Position numbers and translations under genes: made by a program. 55,467 bases of DNA, taken from NCBI GenBank assembly GCA_020636445.1, contig JACJXV010000026.1:1-55467 (forward strand), given 5' to 3'. The notes beneath the pieces were generated by a model. It had not been told where the DNA came from. It did no database searches and saw only the letters and a list, made by a program, of their open reading frames with translations. This DNA is from Lewinellaceae bacterium. Its GTDB lineage: Bacteria > Bacteroidota > Bacteroidia > Chitinophagales > Saprospiraceae. Position 1 is the first letter of the stretch, and each line of letters opens with the position of its first letter. This document shows positions 16,749 to 26,153 of this stretch, in pieces.

Positions 16749-18353
16749 TTATTTCATATATGGCTTCGACAACTCGGCAGCCAGTTCCTTCAGCTTGTCC
16801 GTATCTTCTTTCTCGAACTTACCTGCTTTGAAATTCTTCAACACATCAGGGAAGCGCTGAGCAAGGGTTGTCAGGAAAACATGCTCGAAAGTAGATACTT
16901 TGTCAACCGGAACGTTCCGCAGCAAGCCATTGGTACCCAAGAAGATAATAGCTACCTGGTTTTCCACAGAAACCGGCGAATATTGCGGCTGCTTAAGGAT
17001 TTCCACGTTGCGCTTACCTTTTTCCAGTACCGCCTGGGTAGCGGAATCCAGGTCAGAGCCAAACTTAGCAAAAGCCTCAAGTTCCCGGTATTGAGCCTGG
17101 TCAAGCTTGAGCGTACCAGCTACTTTCTTCATGGACTTAATCTGTGCAGCACCACCTACCCGCGATACCGAAATACCTACGTTAATGGCGGGGCGGATAC
17201 CTGCGTTAAACAGGTTAGATTCCAGGAAGATCTGACCGTCGGTAATCGAAATTACGTTGGTTGGGATATAGGCCGAAACGTCACCTGCCTGGGTTTCGAT
17301 GATCGGCAGGGCTGTCAACGAACCACCGCCCTTTACCAGGGGCTGACCATTGGCATCCTTTGCTTCTTTCAATGAATCCGGCAGGTCGTTCATCTGACGG
17401 GCGATCTCGTCGTTGCCGATGATCTTGGCCGCACGCTCCAATAAACGAGAGTGCAGATAGAATACATCACCCGGATAAGCCTCACGGCCCGGAGGGCGAC
17501 GCAACAACAGCGATACTTCGCGATAGGCTACTGCCTGCTTCGACAAATCATCATAAACAATAAGTGCCGGACGGCCGGTATCACGGAAGAATTCTCCGAT
17601 AGCTGCTCCCGCAAAAGGCGCAAAGAACTGCAGCGGAGCCGGATCTGAAGCGGAAGCAGAAACGATGGTCGTATATTCCATCGCACCGTTTTCCTCCAGC
17701 GTCTTGGCAATCTGGGCTACCGTAGAAGCCTTTTGGCCCGAGGCAACATAAATACAGTAAACGGGTTCGCCGCGATCGTAGAACTCGCGCTGGTTGATAA
17801 TCGTATCAACAGCAACAGCCGTTTTACCCGTCTGACGGTCACCGATAATTAATTCCCGCTGGCCACGGCCAATCGGAATCATGGCGTCGATAGCCTTGAT
17901 CCCCGTCTGCAGTGGTTCACTTACCGGCTGGCGATAAATTACCCCGGGAGCTTTGCGCTCCAACGGCATTTCGTACTTCGTACCGGTGATAGGTCCTTTG
18001 CCATCGATCGGTTGACCCAGTGGGTTAACGACGCGGCCTACAAAACCTTCCCCGACTTCAATCGAAGCAATGCGACCCGTACGGTGTACGCGGGAGCCTT
18101 CCTTGATGCCATCGCTGGCACCCATGAGTACTACCCCAACGTTATCTTCCTCTAAGTTGAGGACGATAGCCTGGACTCCCGTAGCAAATTCAACAAGTTC
18201 ACCCGACTGCGCCTTGTTCAGGCCGTAAACGCGGGCAATACCGTCGCCAACCTGCAGTACGGTACCATACTCTTCCAGCTCGGCGATATTGCTAAAGCCG
18301 GAAATCTGCTGCTTGAGTATTTGCGATATTTCTTCCGGTCTTACATCAACCAT
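16749..18353 (-). CDS. atpA: ATP synthase F1 alpha subunit
   Basis: A 534-residue non-catalytic nucleotide-binding subunit of F1. The N-terminal beta-barrel (about 25-95) is followed by the nucleotide-binding domain with Walker A GDRQTGKT at 171-178 and Walker B-like PALIVYDDLSKQA. The ATP synthase alpha/beta signature PGREAYPGDVFYLHSRLLER and the C-terminal helical bundle follow. Length is slightly above the usual 500-530. It lies 87 bp after atpH and 122 bp before atpG on the same strand. Confidence 0.97.
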   Translation of the reverse strand: MVDVRPEEISQILKQQISGFSNIAELEEYGTVLQVGDGIARVYGLNKAQSGELVEFATGVQAIVLNLEEDNVGVVLMGASDGIKEGSRVHRTGRIASIEVGEGFVGRVVNPLGQPIDGKGPITGTKYEMPLERKAPGVIYRQPVSEPLQTGIKAIDAMIPIGRGQRELIIGDRQTGKTAVAVDTIINQREFYDRGEPVYCIYVASGQKASTVAQIAKTLEENGAMEYTTIVSASASDPAPLQFFAPFAGAAIGEFFRDTGRPALIVYDDLSKQAVAYREVSLLLRRPPGREAYPGDVFYLHSRLLERAAKIIGNDEIARQMNDLPDSLKEAKDANGQPLVKGGGSLTALPIIETQAGDVSAYIPTNVISITDGQIFLESNLFNAGIRPAINVGISVSRVGGAAQIKSMKKVAGTLKLDQAQYRELEAFAKFGSDLDSATQAVLEKGKRNVEILKQPQYSPVSVENQVAIIFLGTNGLLRNVPVDKVSTFEHVFLTTLAQRFPDVLKNFKAGKFEKEDTDKLKELAAELSKPYMK

Positions 18354-18439
18354 GTTGCTAATTTTTTCGACCTGCTTTTTGCACAGGTACAGTTACTGAT
18401 AAAAAATCCTGGATCGAATATATATTTTCAAGGCCTGCG

Positions 18440-19012
18440 TTAGCGGGCGCGAATCATCGACTGATACAAATTACCGGTGAACTCCTTGCGCAGCTCATCG
18501 AGCTGGTGGCGAACACTGGCATCGTAGACGAAATCCCCTAACTCTATGATAAACCCGCCAACCAATGCCGGATCGATCTTCGTTTCAATCTCTACGTTTT
18601 CGAAACCAATGGGGCCATTCTCCAGTTTCTGGCGAATAGTAGCCAGCACCTCAGGTGTCAGTTGAGCAGCCGAGGTAATTTTCACGGTAGAGATATGCTT
18701 GAGATCCTTGTATTGCTGCTTATACTCCTGGGCAATTTCCGGCAGGTACATTTCCCGTTGCTTACTGGCCAAAAGTTCCATGAACTTTAGCGTCAGCGCG
18801 GATACTTTACCCTCGAATAATTTACCAATTATCTGGCGCTTACGATTGAAAGCGATAATGGGGCTTTTCAAAAAGGCCCGCAAATCAGCGCTTTCTTTCA
18901 TTGCTTTAAGCAGCATCTCCATGTCTGCCAATACCGGCTCCACCTGGTCCATTTCCATGGCCAGATCGAGAATGGATTTGGCATAACGCGTAGCGATTCT
19001 ATTTACCGACAT
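18440..19012 (-). CDS. atpH: ATP synthase F1 delta subunit
   Basis: A 190-residue OSCP/delta subunit of the peripheral stalk, holding F1 to the b subunits. The N-terminal helical domain starts MSVNRIATRYAKSILDLAMEM. The C-terminal domain has the signature VGGFIIELGDFVYDASVRHQLDELRKEF. It follows atpF by 36 bp in the same direction. Length and order fit the standard operon. Confidence 0.94.
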   Translation of the reverse strand: MSVNRIATRYAKSILDLAMEMDQVEPVLADMEMLLKAMKESADLRAFLKSPIIAFNRKRQIIGKLFEGKVSALTLKFMELLASKQREMYLPEIAQEYKQQYKDLKHISTVKITSAAQLTPEVLATIRQKLENGPIGFENVEIETKIDPALVGGFIIELGDFVYDASVRHQLDELRKEFTGNLYQSMIRAR

Positions 19013-19048
19013 CGGTTGCTATTTTGGGGACCATTGCTGGCCCGTCGC

Positions 19049-19570
19049 TTAGTTGTTGAAATTGATTTCCTTCACCAACTGATCTACCAGATTAGTGCTT
19101 TCCTTGCTGTCCTGGAGTTTCTGGTGCACTACCTTCTCAGCGATATTGATAGCCATTTGACCAATTTCGTTCTTGATGTTGGTCAGCGCTTCCAGCTTCT
19201 GGTGTTCAATTTCCTGCTTGGCGCTCAGCACAATTTTCTTGGCTTCTTCCTTCGCACGATCTTTCGCTTCCTGGATAATCGTTTCTTTGGCTTCTTTTGC
19301 TTCCCGCAAAATCATCGCCCGCTCTTCTTGTGCTTGCTTCAGCAGTTCTTCGTTGTGAGCTTGCAGGTTCGCCAATTCTTCCCGCGCCATTTTAGCGGCG
19401 TCAAGCGAATTTTGGATATCGTGCTCACGCTTTTTCAACCCCTCCTGAATCGGGCGAAAAGCAAATTTGGACATCAACCACCAGAAAAGGACGAAGATTA
19501 TTAACGTCCAAATCAAGAGACCCGGCTCGGGGCGGATGACGGAGAAATCGGCCAGAAAAAGCAGATCCAT
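19049..19570 (-). CDS. atpF: ATP synthase F0 subunit b
   Basis: A 173-residue peripheral-stalk subunit. One N-terminal membrane helix (about 15-35, PGLLIWTLIIFVLFWWLMSK) is followed by a long, charged coiled coil (40-150) rich in Glu, Lys and Ala that reaches up to the delta subunit. The start gives MDLLFLADFSVIRPEPGLLIW, typical of Bacteroidota b subunits. It lies between atpE and atpH. Confidence 0.95.
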   Translation of the reverse strand: MDLLFLADFSVIRPEPGLLIWTLIIFVLFWWLMSKFAFRPIQEGLKKREHDIQNSLDAAKMAREELANLQAHNEELLKQAQEERAMILREAKEAKETIIQEAKDRAKEEAKKIVLSAKQEIEHQKLEALTNIKNEIGQMAINIAEKVVHQKLQDSKESTNLVDQLVKEINFNN

Positions 19571-19720
19571 AGTCGTTGAGGCTTTTATTGTAACCAGAGA
19601 AACCTTAAGGAATCGCTGGTTTTACCTTATGATAAAATACATTTGTCGAAGTTGAGAAAGACGATCCGGCAACCAACCGTTACGCGGATCGTCCTCTTTG
19701 CTTTCGGAGCTTGTCGATGC

Positions 19721-19927
19721 TTACTTAACGAAGATCGACAGGATGATCGCGATCAGGGCAGCACCTTCAATAAGGGCCGCCATCAGGATCATGTTCGAAC
19801 GGATATCACCTACAGCCTCTGGCTGACGAGCAATAGCGTCCATTGCTTTTGCACCAATGTTACCGATGCCAATGCCAGCGCCGATAACGGCCAATCCAGC
19901 TCCTAATGCTGCTAAAGTACCAGTCAT
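19721..19927 (-). CDS. atpE: ATP synthase F0 subunit c
   Basis: A 68-residue two-helix ring subunit. Helix 1 carries the Gly/Ala-rich packing motif (LGAGLAVIGAGIGIGNIG). The polar loop ARQP is at 33-36. The ion-carrying carboxylate E54 lies in helix 2 (MAALIEGAALIA). It lacks the Gln and E-S/T pattern of sodium-binding rings, so a proton ring is the better inference. The gene lies 23 bp downstream of atpB; the 150 bp before atpF has no gene. Confidence 0.96.
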   Translation of the reverse strand: MTGTLAALGAGLAVIGAGIGIGNIGAKAMDAIARQPEAVGDIRSNMILMAALIEGAALIAIILSIFVK

Positions 19928-19950
19928 GATACGTGTATTAATATGATTAA

Positions 19951-21219
19951 TTAATGATGTTCGTGGTGCTCTTCTACCGCCGCCCCAATGTAGGAAGCCG
20001 TTAGAATACAGAATACAAAAGCCTGAATGAATGCTACCAGCAACTCAATCGACATCATGAACATGGTCAGAGGTACTGCCATAACGCCCCCTAATGCTGA
20101 CCCGCCAATGCTCTCGCCTGCCTTGCCGAAGATAAAGATCAAGCTCACAAATATGATGATTACAATATGCCCAGCCGTGATGTTCGCAAACAAACGAAGC
20201 ATCAGCGTCAGCGGCTTAATGAATATCCCCAGTAATTCAACCGGCGTCAGGATAATCTTGATCCAGCCCGGAACCCCTGGCATGTTGAAAATATGCTGCC
20301 AGTAGTTTTTGTTGCCGCTCAAATTCACCACCACAAAGGCAATGACTGCCAATACCGCCGTTACGGATAAGTTCCCGGTTACGTTACCGCTACCCGGGAA
20401 AATCGGCAACTGACCAATCAGGTTCAATCCCAAAATGAAGAAGAAAATAGACATCAGGTAAGGCAGATAGCGCTCGTACTTTGCACCCAGGAAAGGAATC
20501 GCAACTTCATCACGAATGAACAGGAAGACCGGCTCGATAAAGGCTTGAATGCCCTTCGGCGCTTTCCCGTCATTGGTTTGATAGCCTTTGGCAGCCGCGC
20601 GCAGTAAAAAGAACAGCAACACGAAAGTCAGTAACATCGTGAAGACGTTCTTCGTTACCGAGAAATCGTAAAACGACGTAACACCGCCACCCATGATCCC
20701 CCCATCATAAGAGGTCTTCTTATCCAGATTATAGCACTGCCCTTCATAGATGACCTGATTGATGGTCTTGCCATCTTCCGTATGGGTCTCCGTAAAACAC
20801 TCAATAGCTACCTCGCCTTCCATCGGAAAACCAGCCTGAGCAACCCGCATCACTTCACCATGATTCAACACGTAGCCATCAACGGCATAAGCTCCGTTGC
20901 CGTGCTCGTGGAAATGAAACTTGTTCGAAAGGAATACAGACAGTCCCTGCCCTGGAGCGTAAAGAATACAGGGAAGCGGCAGATAAATTTCTCCAGCAAT
21001 GTGGAAAACGTTAGCATCCGAAATATGGTGAAATGCCGAAGCTCCGGGATCGTATGCTTCATCCTCATGACAAGCGCAATCGTGACCGCCTTCACCGTGG
21101 GTTTCTTCCTGATTTGCGCTATGCTCAGCACCTTCCTGATGGCTTTGCGCAGGAAGCGCAATCGCCAAGGCTACCAAACATAACAAACTGACCAGTATCC
21201 TTCTCATTCCAAGCAGCAT
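19951..21219 (-). CDS. atpB: ATP synthase F0 subunit a, with His/Cys-rich N-terminal extension
   Basis: A 422-residue proton-channel subunit. The C-terminal half (about 190-415) is the multi-helix membrane domain with the essential Arg in LMLRLFANITAGH and the last helix ELLVAFIQAFVFCILTASYIG. It begins with a signal-peptide-like segment (5-25), then a hydrophilic stretch dense in His, Cys and acidic residues (H27, H33, H41, H46, C48, C50, H51, H64, H65). A beta-rich region (70-175) follows that enterobacterial AtpB lacks. The protein ends in HHEHH. Long a subunits with signal peptides occur in Bacteroidota; the His/Cys cluster is the odd part. It is the first gene of the operon. Confidence 0.94.
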   Translation of the reverse strand: MLLGMRRILVSLLCLVALAIALPAQSHQEGAEHSANQEETHGEGGHDCACHEDEAYDPGASAFHHISDANVFHIAGEIYLPLPCILYAPGQGLSVFLSNKFHFHEHGNGAYAVDGYVLNHGEVMRVAQAGFPMEGEVAIECFTETHTEDGKTINQVIYEGQCYNLDKKTSYDGGIMGGGVTSFYDFSVTKNVFTMLLTFVLLFFLLRAAAKGYQTNDGKAPKGIQAFIEPVFLFIRDEVAIPFLGAKYERYLPYLMSIFFFILGLNLIGQLPIFPGSGNVTGNLSVTAVLAVIAFVVVNLSGNKNYWQHIFNMPGVPGWIKIILTPVELLGIFIKPLTLMLRLFANITAGHIVIIIFVSLIFIFGKAGESIGGSALGGVMAVPLTMFMMSIELLVAFIQAFVFCILTASYIGAAVEEHHEHH

Positions 21220-21244
21220 TTATACCTGTCTCTAAAAATCGGTG

Positions 21245-21252
21245 CAAAGGTA
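21245..21252 (-). promoter_or_regulatory. -7 element TACCTTTG of the atp operon promoter
   Basis: On the minus strand TACCTTTGC matches TAnnTTTGY exactly, about 25 bp before the atpB ATG. The -33 region has no clear TTG at 20 bp, but T-rich sequence lies upstream. The rest of the 376-bp atpB/nadB spacer shows no gene and no convincing nadB promoter. Confidence 0.5.
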
Positions 21253-21595
21253 TATAGTTTAGTCCGCTTAAAAAAACGAAACCAAAAATTTTTCTTAGTC
21301 TTTCTCTCCGGTAGAGCCATTGAGAAACAAACAGTTACGATCACATCGCCAATGCCGCAATCAGGGCGCGTGGCTATCGCCAATCATTGCCAAACACCCT
21401 ACGGTCAATAAACCAAAGACCCAAATAAAGTTTTTACAATTCGCCATTCCAGATAAAAAGCACAAATTTCCCGCGGAATCCACTATTTTTCGATCCCGGG
21501 GTTCATCCTTTGCCTTTAGTATCTTGTTAATAGCCCATAATCGCCTTCTACAAGGTAGTAGGTGCCCGCAAAACTCGTTTGAATACATCACCACC

Positions 21596-23203
21596 ATGAC
21601 TACAACCGACGTCCTGATTATTGGTTCAGGGATTGGCGGACTAACCACCGCCATAAAAATTGCCGAAGCCCGGCCTGACCTGCGTATTGTCGTACTGACC
21701 AAAACCAACGAAGGGGAAAGTAATACCCGCTATGCCCAGGGAGGGGTGGCCGCCGTTTGGGATGTAGAAGTAGACTCCACCCTCAAACACCGGGAAGATA
21801 CCCTCGACGCCGGCGATGGTCTTTGTGATGAGAAAGTCGTCGATATTGTCGTTACAGAGGGGCCCACCCGCGTCCAGGAGATCATCGATTGGGGCGCCCG
21901 CTTTGATCGCAAAGCCGACAACAAAGGGGAATACGATCTGGGCCGCGAGGGCGGGCATTCCGAAAATCGCATTCTGCATTACAAGGATCTTACTGGCTGG
22001 GAAATGCAGCGCACCCTCATTGAGAAAACGGATCAAATCAAAAACATCGAGGTGCTGGAACACTATTTCGCAGTGGACCTCATCACGCAACACCACCTGG
22101 GCTATGCCGTCACCCGCCTGATGCCTAATGTTGAATGCTATGGCGCATACGCACTCAATAAACAAACCGGAGTTATCGAAACATTTCTCTCCCGCATCAC
22201 CGTAGTAGCTACCGGAGGAGCCGGCCAGGTATACCGCGCAACCACCAACCCTGTTATTGCTAGCGGCGATGGCATCGCTATGGCCTACCGGGCCAAAGCC
22301 TGGATCGAAAATATGGAATTCGTTCAATTTCACCCGACTGCCCTTTACAACCCCGGGGGTGATAATCCGGTATTTTTAGTATCCGAAGCGGTGCGCGGCT
22401 TTGGCGGTATCCTTAAGGATAACAAAGGAGTGGAGTTCATGGAAAAATATGATCGCCGCAAATCACTGGCACCCCGTGATATTGTTGCCCGGGCGATCGA
22501 TAACGAAATGAAAATCCGGGGGGAGGAATGTATGTACCTCGATTGCCGTCACCTGGACAAAGAACATTTTATCGGCCATTTTCCTACGATCTATGAAAAA
22601 TGTGTCAGTATAGGCATTGATCCGATGCAGGATATGATCCCCGTAACCCCAGCCTGCCATTACATGTGCGGGGGAATTAAAACGGATACCAAGGGCCGCA
22701 CCTCCATTAAACGACTTTTTGCGGTAGGGGAATGTACCAGCACGGGCTTGCACGGCGCCAACCGGCTTGCTTCCAACTCGCTGTTGGAGGCCATGGTTTT
22801 CGCCCACCATATTGCCCATGAACTGGTGCAGGAAATTGATACCGTTACGCACAAAGCCGGAATCCCCGACTGGAACGCCGGAGGCACAACCGACCCCAAG
22901 GAAATGGTCCTCATCACCCAAAGCATCAAGGAACTTAAGGAAATCATGAGCAGCTATGTGGGTATTGTCCGGACCAATGTTCGGATGAAACGGGCCCTGG
23001 ATCGTCTCTGGCTCCTCCATCAGGAAACCGAAAACCTCTATCACAGTACCACCATCAGCCCGCAGTTATGCGAATTGCGCAACCTCATCAATATCGCTTA
23101 CCTCGTTACCCGCTCCGCCAGCATGCGCCGCGAGAGCCGCGGGCTGCACTACAATACGGATTACCCGAATAAACAGGAATTTATCCAGACGATCATTTTG
23201 TAA
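21596..23203 (+). CDS. nadB: L-aspartate oxidase
   Basis: A 535-residue FAD enzyme that oxidises L-aspartate to iminoaspartate, the first step of de novo NAD synthesis with NadA. The start at 21596 (MTTTDVLIIGSGIGGLTTAIKIAE) places the FAD-binding GxGxxG motif at residues 10-15; the frame is open for 92 codons further upstream, but that part is not NadB-like. Family motifs follow: RYAQGGVAAVW, QFHPTALYNPGG, FLVSEAVRGFGG, CGGIKTDTKGRTSI and GECTSTGLHGANRLASNSLL. The C-terminal helical domain is complete. nadA and nadC are not nearby. Confidence 0.95.
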   Translation: MTTTDVLIIGSGIGGLTTAIKIAEARPDLRIVVLTKTNEGESNTRYAQGGVAAVWDVEVDSTLKHREDTLDAGDGLCDEKVVDIVVTEGPTRVQEIIDWGARFDRKADNKGEYDLGREGGHSENRILHYKDLTGWEMQRTLIEKTDQIKNIEVLEHYFAVDLITQHHLGYAVTRLMPNVECYGAYALNKQTGVIETFLSRITVVATGGAGQVYRATTNPVIASGDGIAMAYRAKAWIENMEFVQFHPTALYNPGGDNPVFLVSEAVRGFGGILKDNKGVEFMEKYDRRKSLAPRDIVARAIDNEMKIRGEECMYLDCRHLDKEHFIGHFPTIYEKCVSIGIDPMQDMIPVTPACHYMCGGIKTDTKGRTSIKRLFAVGECTSTGLHGANRLASNSLLEAMVFAHHIAHELVQEIDTVTHKAGIPDWNAGGTTDPKEMVLITQSIKELKEIMSSYVGIVRTNVRMKRALDRLWLLHQETENLYHSTTISPQLCELRNLINIAYLVTRSASMRRESRGLHYNTDYPNKQEFIQTIIL

Positions 23204-23530
23204 CACAGTGAGGTGTGAAGAGTGAAGAGCGAGGAGTGAAGGGTCAAGACCCGCCTACGTTAAGCTTGTCCGCCTATGGCGGGCTTCGGTGGGCGGCCCT
23301 CCTGCACTGAAGCTTTTGCGTGCGAAGGAAACTTGTCCGCCTCCGGCGGATCAAAACCCAGTCGGCAGTGTGCAGTAAGCAGTGAAGAGTCCCGTTCAAC
23401 GAGTTACGCTACTTCAACTTCGCGCAGTAACCATCAACGTTTTCCAACACCAGCGGCACCACCTTACCCTTAATCTCTTTTTTTCCATTAGGAAAGGATT
23501 TGCCATCCATCTTTGGGTAACCAGCAAATC
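23204..23530. repeat. Non-coding spacer with dispersed CTTGTCCGCC palindromes
   Basis: This 327-bp spacer between convergent genes has no credible gene. It holds a purine-rich GTGAAGAGTGAAGAG-like stretch (about 23207-23240) and two copies of a palindromic motif with the same left flank. These are CTTGTCCGCCTATGGCGG (ending 23282) and CTTGTCCGCCTCCGGCGGA (ending 23350). A degenerate third copy lies at about 35843. These look like short dispersed palindromic repeats. Confidence 0.55.
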
Positions 23531-24289
23531 TTATCGCCGCTTCGCGGTATCGCCATACATCGCCAACCGCAAGAGGCCCAGCCGCTGAAGGAAATGGCCC
23601 AGAGAAACGCGCAAAACTCCTAAGCCGTAGGTCATGCTCCGCCGGAAATTAATGGAGGAGGCTTCCTCAAAATATTTGGTTGGACAAGTTACTTCCGCAA
23701 TGTCAAATCCTCCATAAATAATCTGTGAGAGCATTTCATTGTCAAAAATGAAATCGTCGGAGTTTTGCTCAAAGCGAATGCCCTCCAACACCCGGCGATC
23801 AAATGCCCGGTATCCGGTATGATATTCCGAAAGCTTGTAATTCACTAGCAGGTTTTGGGCCAGTGTGAGAAAGCGGTTAGCTACATATTTATACAAAGGC
23901 ATACCACCACGCAATGCTCCTTTGCCCAAAATGCGCGACCCCAGCACCACGGGATAAAGCTCTTCACCAATAATATTAACCATTGCAGGAATTAGCTTTG
24001 GCGTATACTGGTAATCCGGGTGTAACATGATAATGATATCCCCTCCCAATTCCAGTGCTTTCCGGTAAAGGGTTTTTTGATTGCCGCCATAGCCTTTGTT
24101 CTGCTCGTGGCGAATGACGTGCTGAATCCCAATAGCCCGGGCCAGGTCCGATGTCTCGTCCCGACTGGCATCGTCGCAAAGCACCACTTCGTCAACTAAT
24201 TCATGGGGAATTTCCCGGTAGGTTTTCTCCAGGGTTTTTGCTGCATTATACGCAGGCAACACCACAATGACCTTCTTTCCGTTATACAT
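23531..24289 (-). CDS. Family 2 glycosyltransferase
   Basis: A 252-residue GT-A fold enzyme of the DPM1-like branch of GT2. Nucleotide-sugar-binding motifs are PAYNAAKTLEKTYREIP near the N-terminus and LCDDASRDETSDLAR. The metal-binding region is IIMLHPDYQYTP, and the catalytic region is YHTGYRAFDRRVLE. There is no C-terminal membrane helix, so it is probably cytoplasmic or peripheral. Such enzymes transfer a sugar to a lipid carrier or saccharide; the acceptor cannot be read. It stands alone, with no polysaccharide cluster around it. Confidence 0.88.
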   Translation of the reverse strand: MYNGKKVIVVLPAYNAAKTLEKTYREIPHELVDEVVLCDDASRDETSDLARAIGIQHVIRHEQNKGYGGNQKTLYRKALELGGDIIIMLHPDYQYTPKLIPAMVNIIGEELYPVVLGSRILGKGALRGGMPLYKYVANRFLTLAQNLLVNYKLSEYHTGYRAFDRRVLEGIRFEQNSDDFIFDNEMLSQIIYGGFDIAEVTCPTKYFEEASSINFRRSMTYGLGVLRVSLGHFLQRLGLLRLAMYGDTAKRR

Positions 24290-24349
24290 AACGTGTTATT
24301 GTGGCGCAAAAATAAAAAAATCCACACAGCTCGATAGCGGTATGCTCGC

Positions 24350-26074
24350 TTAGTCCATTAAGCTTTGTAACTCCGTGTGCACAAACTGGCCGATTTTTCC
24401 AACATACTCCTGGCTAAAATCAAACCGGATACCCGCTGCGGCGTAGACGTCCGCCACGGACCGGGTATGTCCTAATTGCAAAGCCCCGATATAGTCCTGC
24501 ACTGCAGTAGCCCCTTCTTCGCGGAATCGCCGCCAGATAGCAATGGCTCCCAATTGCGCAAATCCGTACTCGATGTAATAGAAAGGCACCTCAAAAATAT
24601 GCAGCTGCTTGTGCCATAGATATTCCAGGTAGTGATCTAATCCTGAGTAATCAACCAGGGGCGACAAAAAGCTACGCAAAATGGTCATCCAGGCTTCTTT
24701 GCGTTCTTCCCGGCTGTGATTAGGATGGGTATATACCCAATGCTGGAACTTATCGATAGTCGCAATCCAGGGGAGTACCTTTAACACCATCTCCAACTGG
24801 TACATCCGCGCACGACGCAGATCGTCCTTCCCGGGGAAGAAAGTATCCCAGTAATCCATCGTCAGGAGCTCCATTGACATCGCCGCCAATTCCGAAATTT
24901 CCGAAGGAAAACGCCGATCAGCAAGTAAGGAACGATCCCGATTGAGGTAAAAATGAATGGCGTGGCCACATTCGTGCATAAACGTCCGCAAGTCGTTCAT
25001 CGACTGCGTCGCGTTCATAAAAATAAATGGCACACCGCTGACCTGCAACGGCATATTATACCCGCCAGGACGTTTCCCAGGGCGGGAATCCAGATCCAAC
25101 CTACCCATCTTACGCATCTTACCGATTACTTCGGCAAAGAGCGGATCTACGCGATTCAAACAGACTAAACCAGTATCCAACAACTCGTCAACATGACTGA
25201 AAGGACGCAAGGGATTGCAGCCGCTGGGGTCAATATTCAAATCCCAGGGACGTAAAGGTTCCGTACCCAGCATTTTCTGCCGGCAGGTATTGAATTCATC
25301 CAGAATTGGCAGGATCTCTGACACGATAGAATCATGAAAATTCAGGCAATCATCAACAGTATAGTCAAAACGACCCAGTGCCCGAAAGGCATAATCGCGA
25401 TAATTATCAAAGCCACTGTTAAGCGCTATCCGATGACGCTTGGCCAGTAATTCATCAAAAAGATCCTCCAGTTGCTCTGTATCCTGAAGAATTCGTTGAT
25501 TTATCTTGTGGTAAACTTGTTGCCGGCGATCGCGATCCGTTTCCTCCAGCAGCGTAGTGGCTTTCTGCAGGGTCATCTGCTTTCCGTCAACTCCAATCGT
25601 CATCTGAGAAAAAATACGTCCGTATTCTTTCGATTTCAGCTGTACCGCGGTATACACTGGAACATTCTCAGAATGAAATAAACTTACTGAATTGCGGACG
25701 TTACGAAGGTAGATGCGGTAGCGCTCCTCAGGAAGTTGCTCAACATGGGCGTTGCCCACCAACTTTTCATTCAGCAGGTGCTCAAAAGAAGCTACCTGGG
25801 GAGAAACATCCCTGACCAGTTGATGATAGGCCTCTACTGCTGCCTGATCTTCACTATTGCAACTCATTGCAATATAACGCCAGGAGAAAGCCTCGCTTAT
25901 GCAGGCATCCAATTCACTTTTATCATGAATCCACGCCTCCAGGGCAGATAAACTTTCCACATCACGATCCAGGAGATCCTGATAGTAAGGCAGGAGATCA
26001 TCCCAGGATTCGAAGGTAAAAGTCTTCGCAATAAAGACGTTGCTTCCCCTACTGACAACATTAAGGTCTTTCAT
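24350..26074 (-). CDS. M3 family oligoendopeptidase (PepF-like)
   Basis: A 574-residue zinc metallopeptidase that cleaves short peptides in the cytoplasm. The zinc site HECGH lies near residue 368 (TFMHECGHAIHFYLN). The third ligand is in EISELAAMSMELL about 30 residues later. The C-terminal LQLGHTRSVADVYAAAGIRFDFS is typical of PepF-type members. No signal peptide is present. The gene lies about 80 bp downstream of the DUF5606 gene on the same strand and may share its transcript. Confidence 0.92.
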   Translation of the reverse strand: MKDLNVVSRGSNVFIAKTFTFESWDDLLPYYQDLLDRDVESLSALEAWIHDKSELDACISEAFSWRYIAMSCNSEDQAAVEAYHQLVRDVSPQVASFEHLLNEKLVGNAHVEQLPEERYRIYLRNVRNSVSLFHSENVPVYTAVQLKSKEYGRIFSQMTIGVDGKQMTLQKATTLLEETDRDRRQQVYHKINQRILQDTEQLEDLFDELLAKRHRIALNSGFDNYRDYAFRALGRFDYTVDDCLNFHDSIVSEILPILDEFNTCRQKMLGTEPLRPWDLNIDPSGCNPLRPFSHVDELLDTGLVCLNRVDPLFAEVIGKMRKMGRLDLDSRPGKRPGGYNMPLQVSGVPFIFMNATQSMNDLRTFMHECGHAIHFYLNRDRSLLADRRFPSEISELAAMSMELLTMDYWDTFFPGKDDLRRARMYQLEMVLKVLPWIATIDKFQHWVYTHPNHSREERKEAWMTILRSFLSPLVDYSGLDHYLEYLWHKQLHIFEVPFYYIEYGFAQLGAIAIWRRFREEGATAVQDYIGALQLGHTRSVADVYAAAGIRFDFSQEYVGKIGQFVHTELQSLMD

Positions 26075-26153
26075 AACATACCGGTTATCCCAGCGCCTTT
26101 CGGCGCCGGACCTACCGCAATGGAAGACTAGTCAATAGGAACTGATAAACGTT

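Noticed and set aside
21320..21595. 92-residue N-terminal extension of NadB
   Set aside because: The FAD-binding strand starts right after ATG 21596, as in other NadB proteins.
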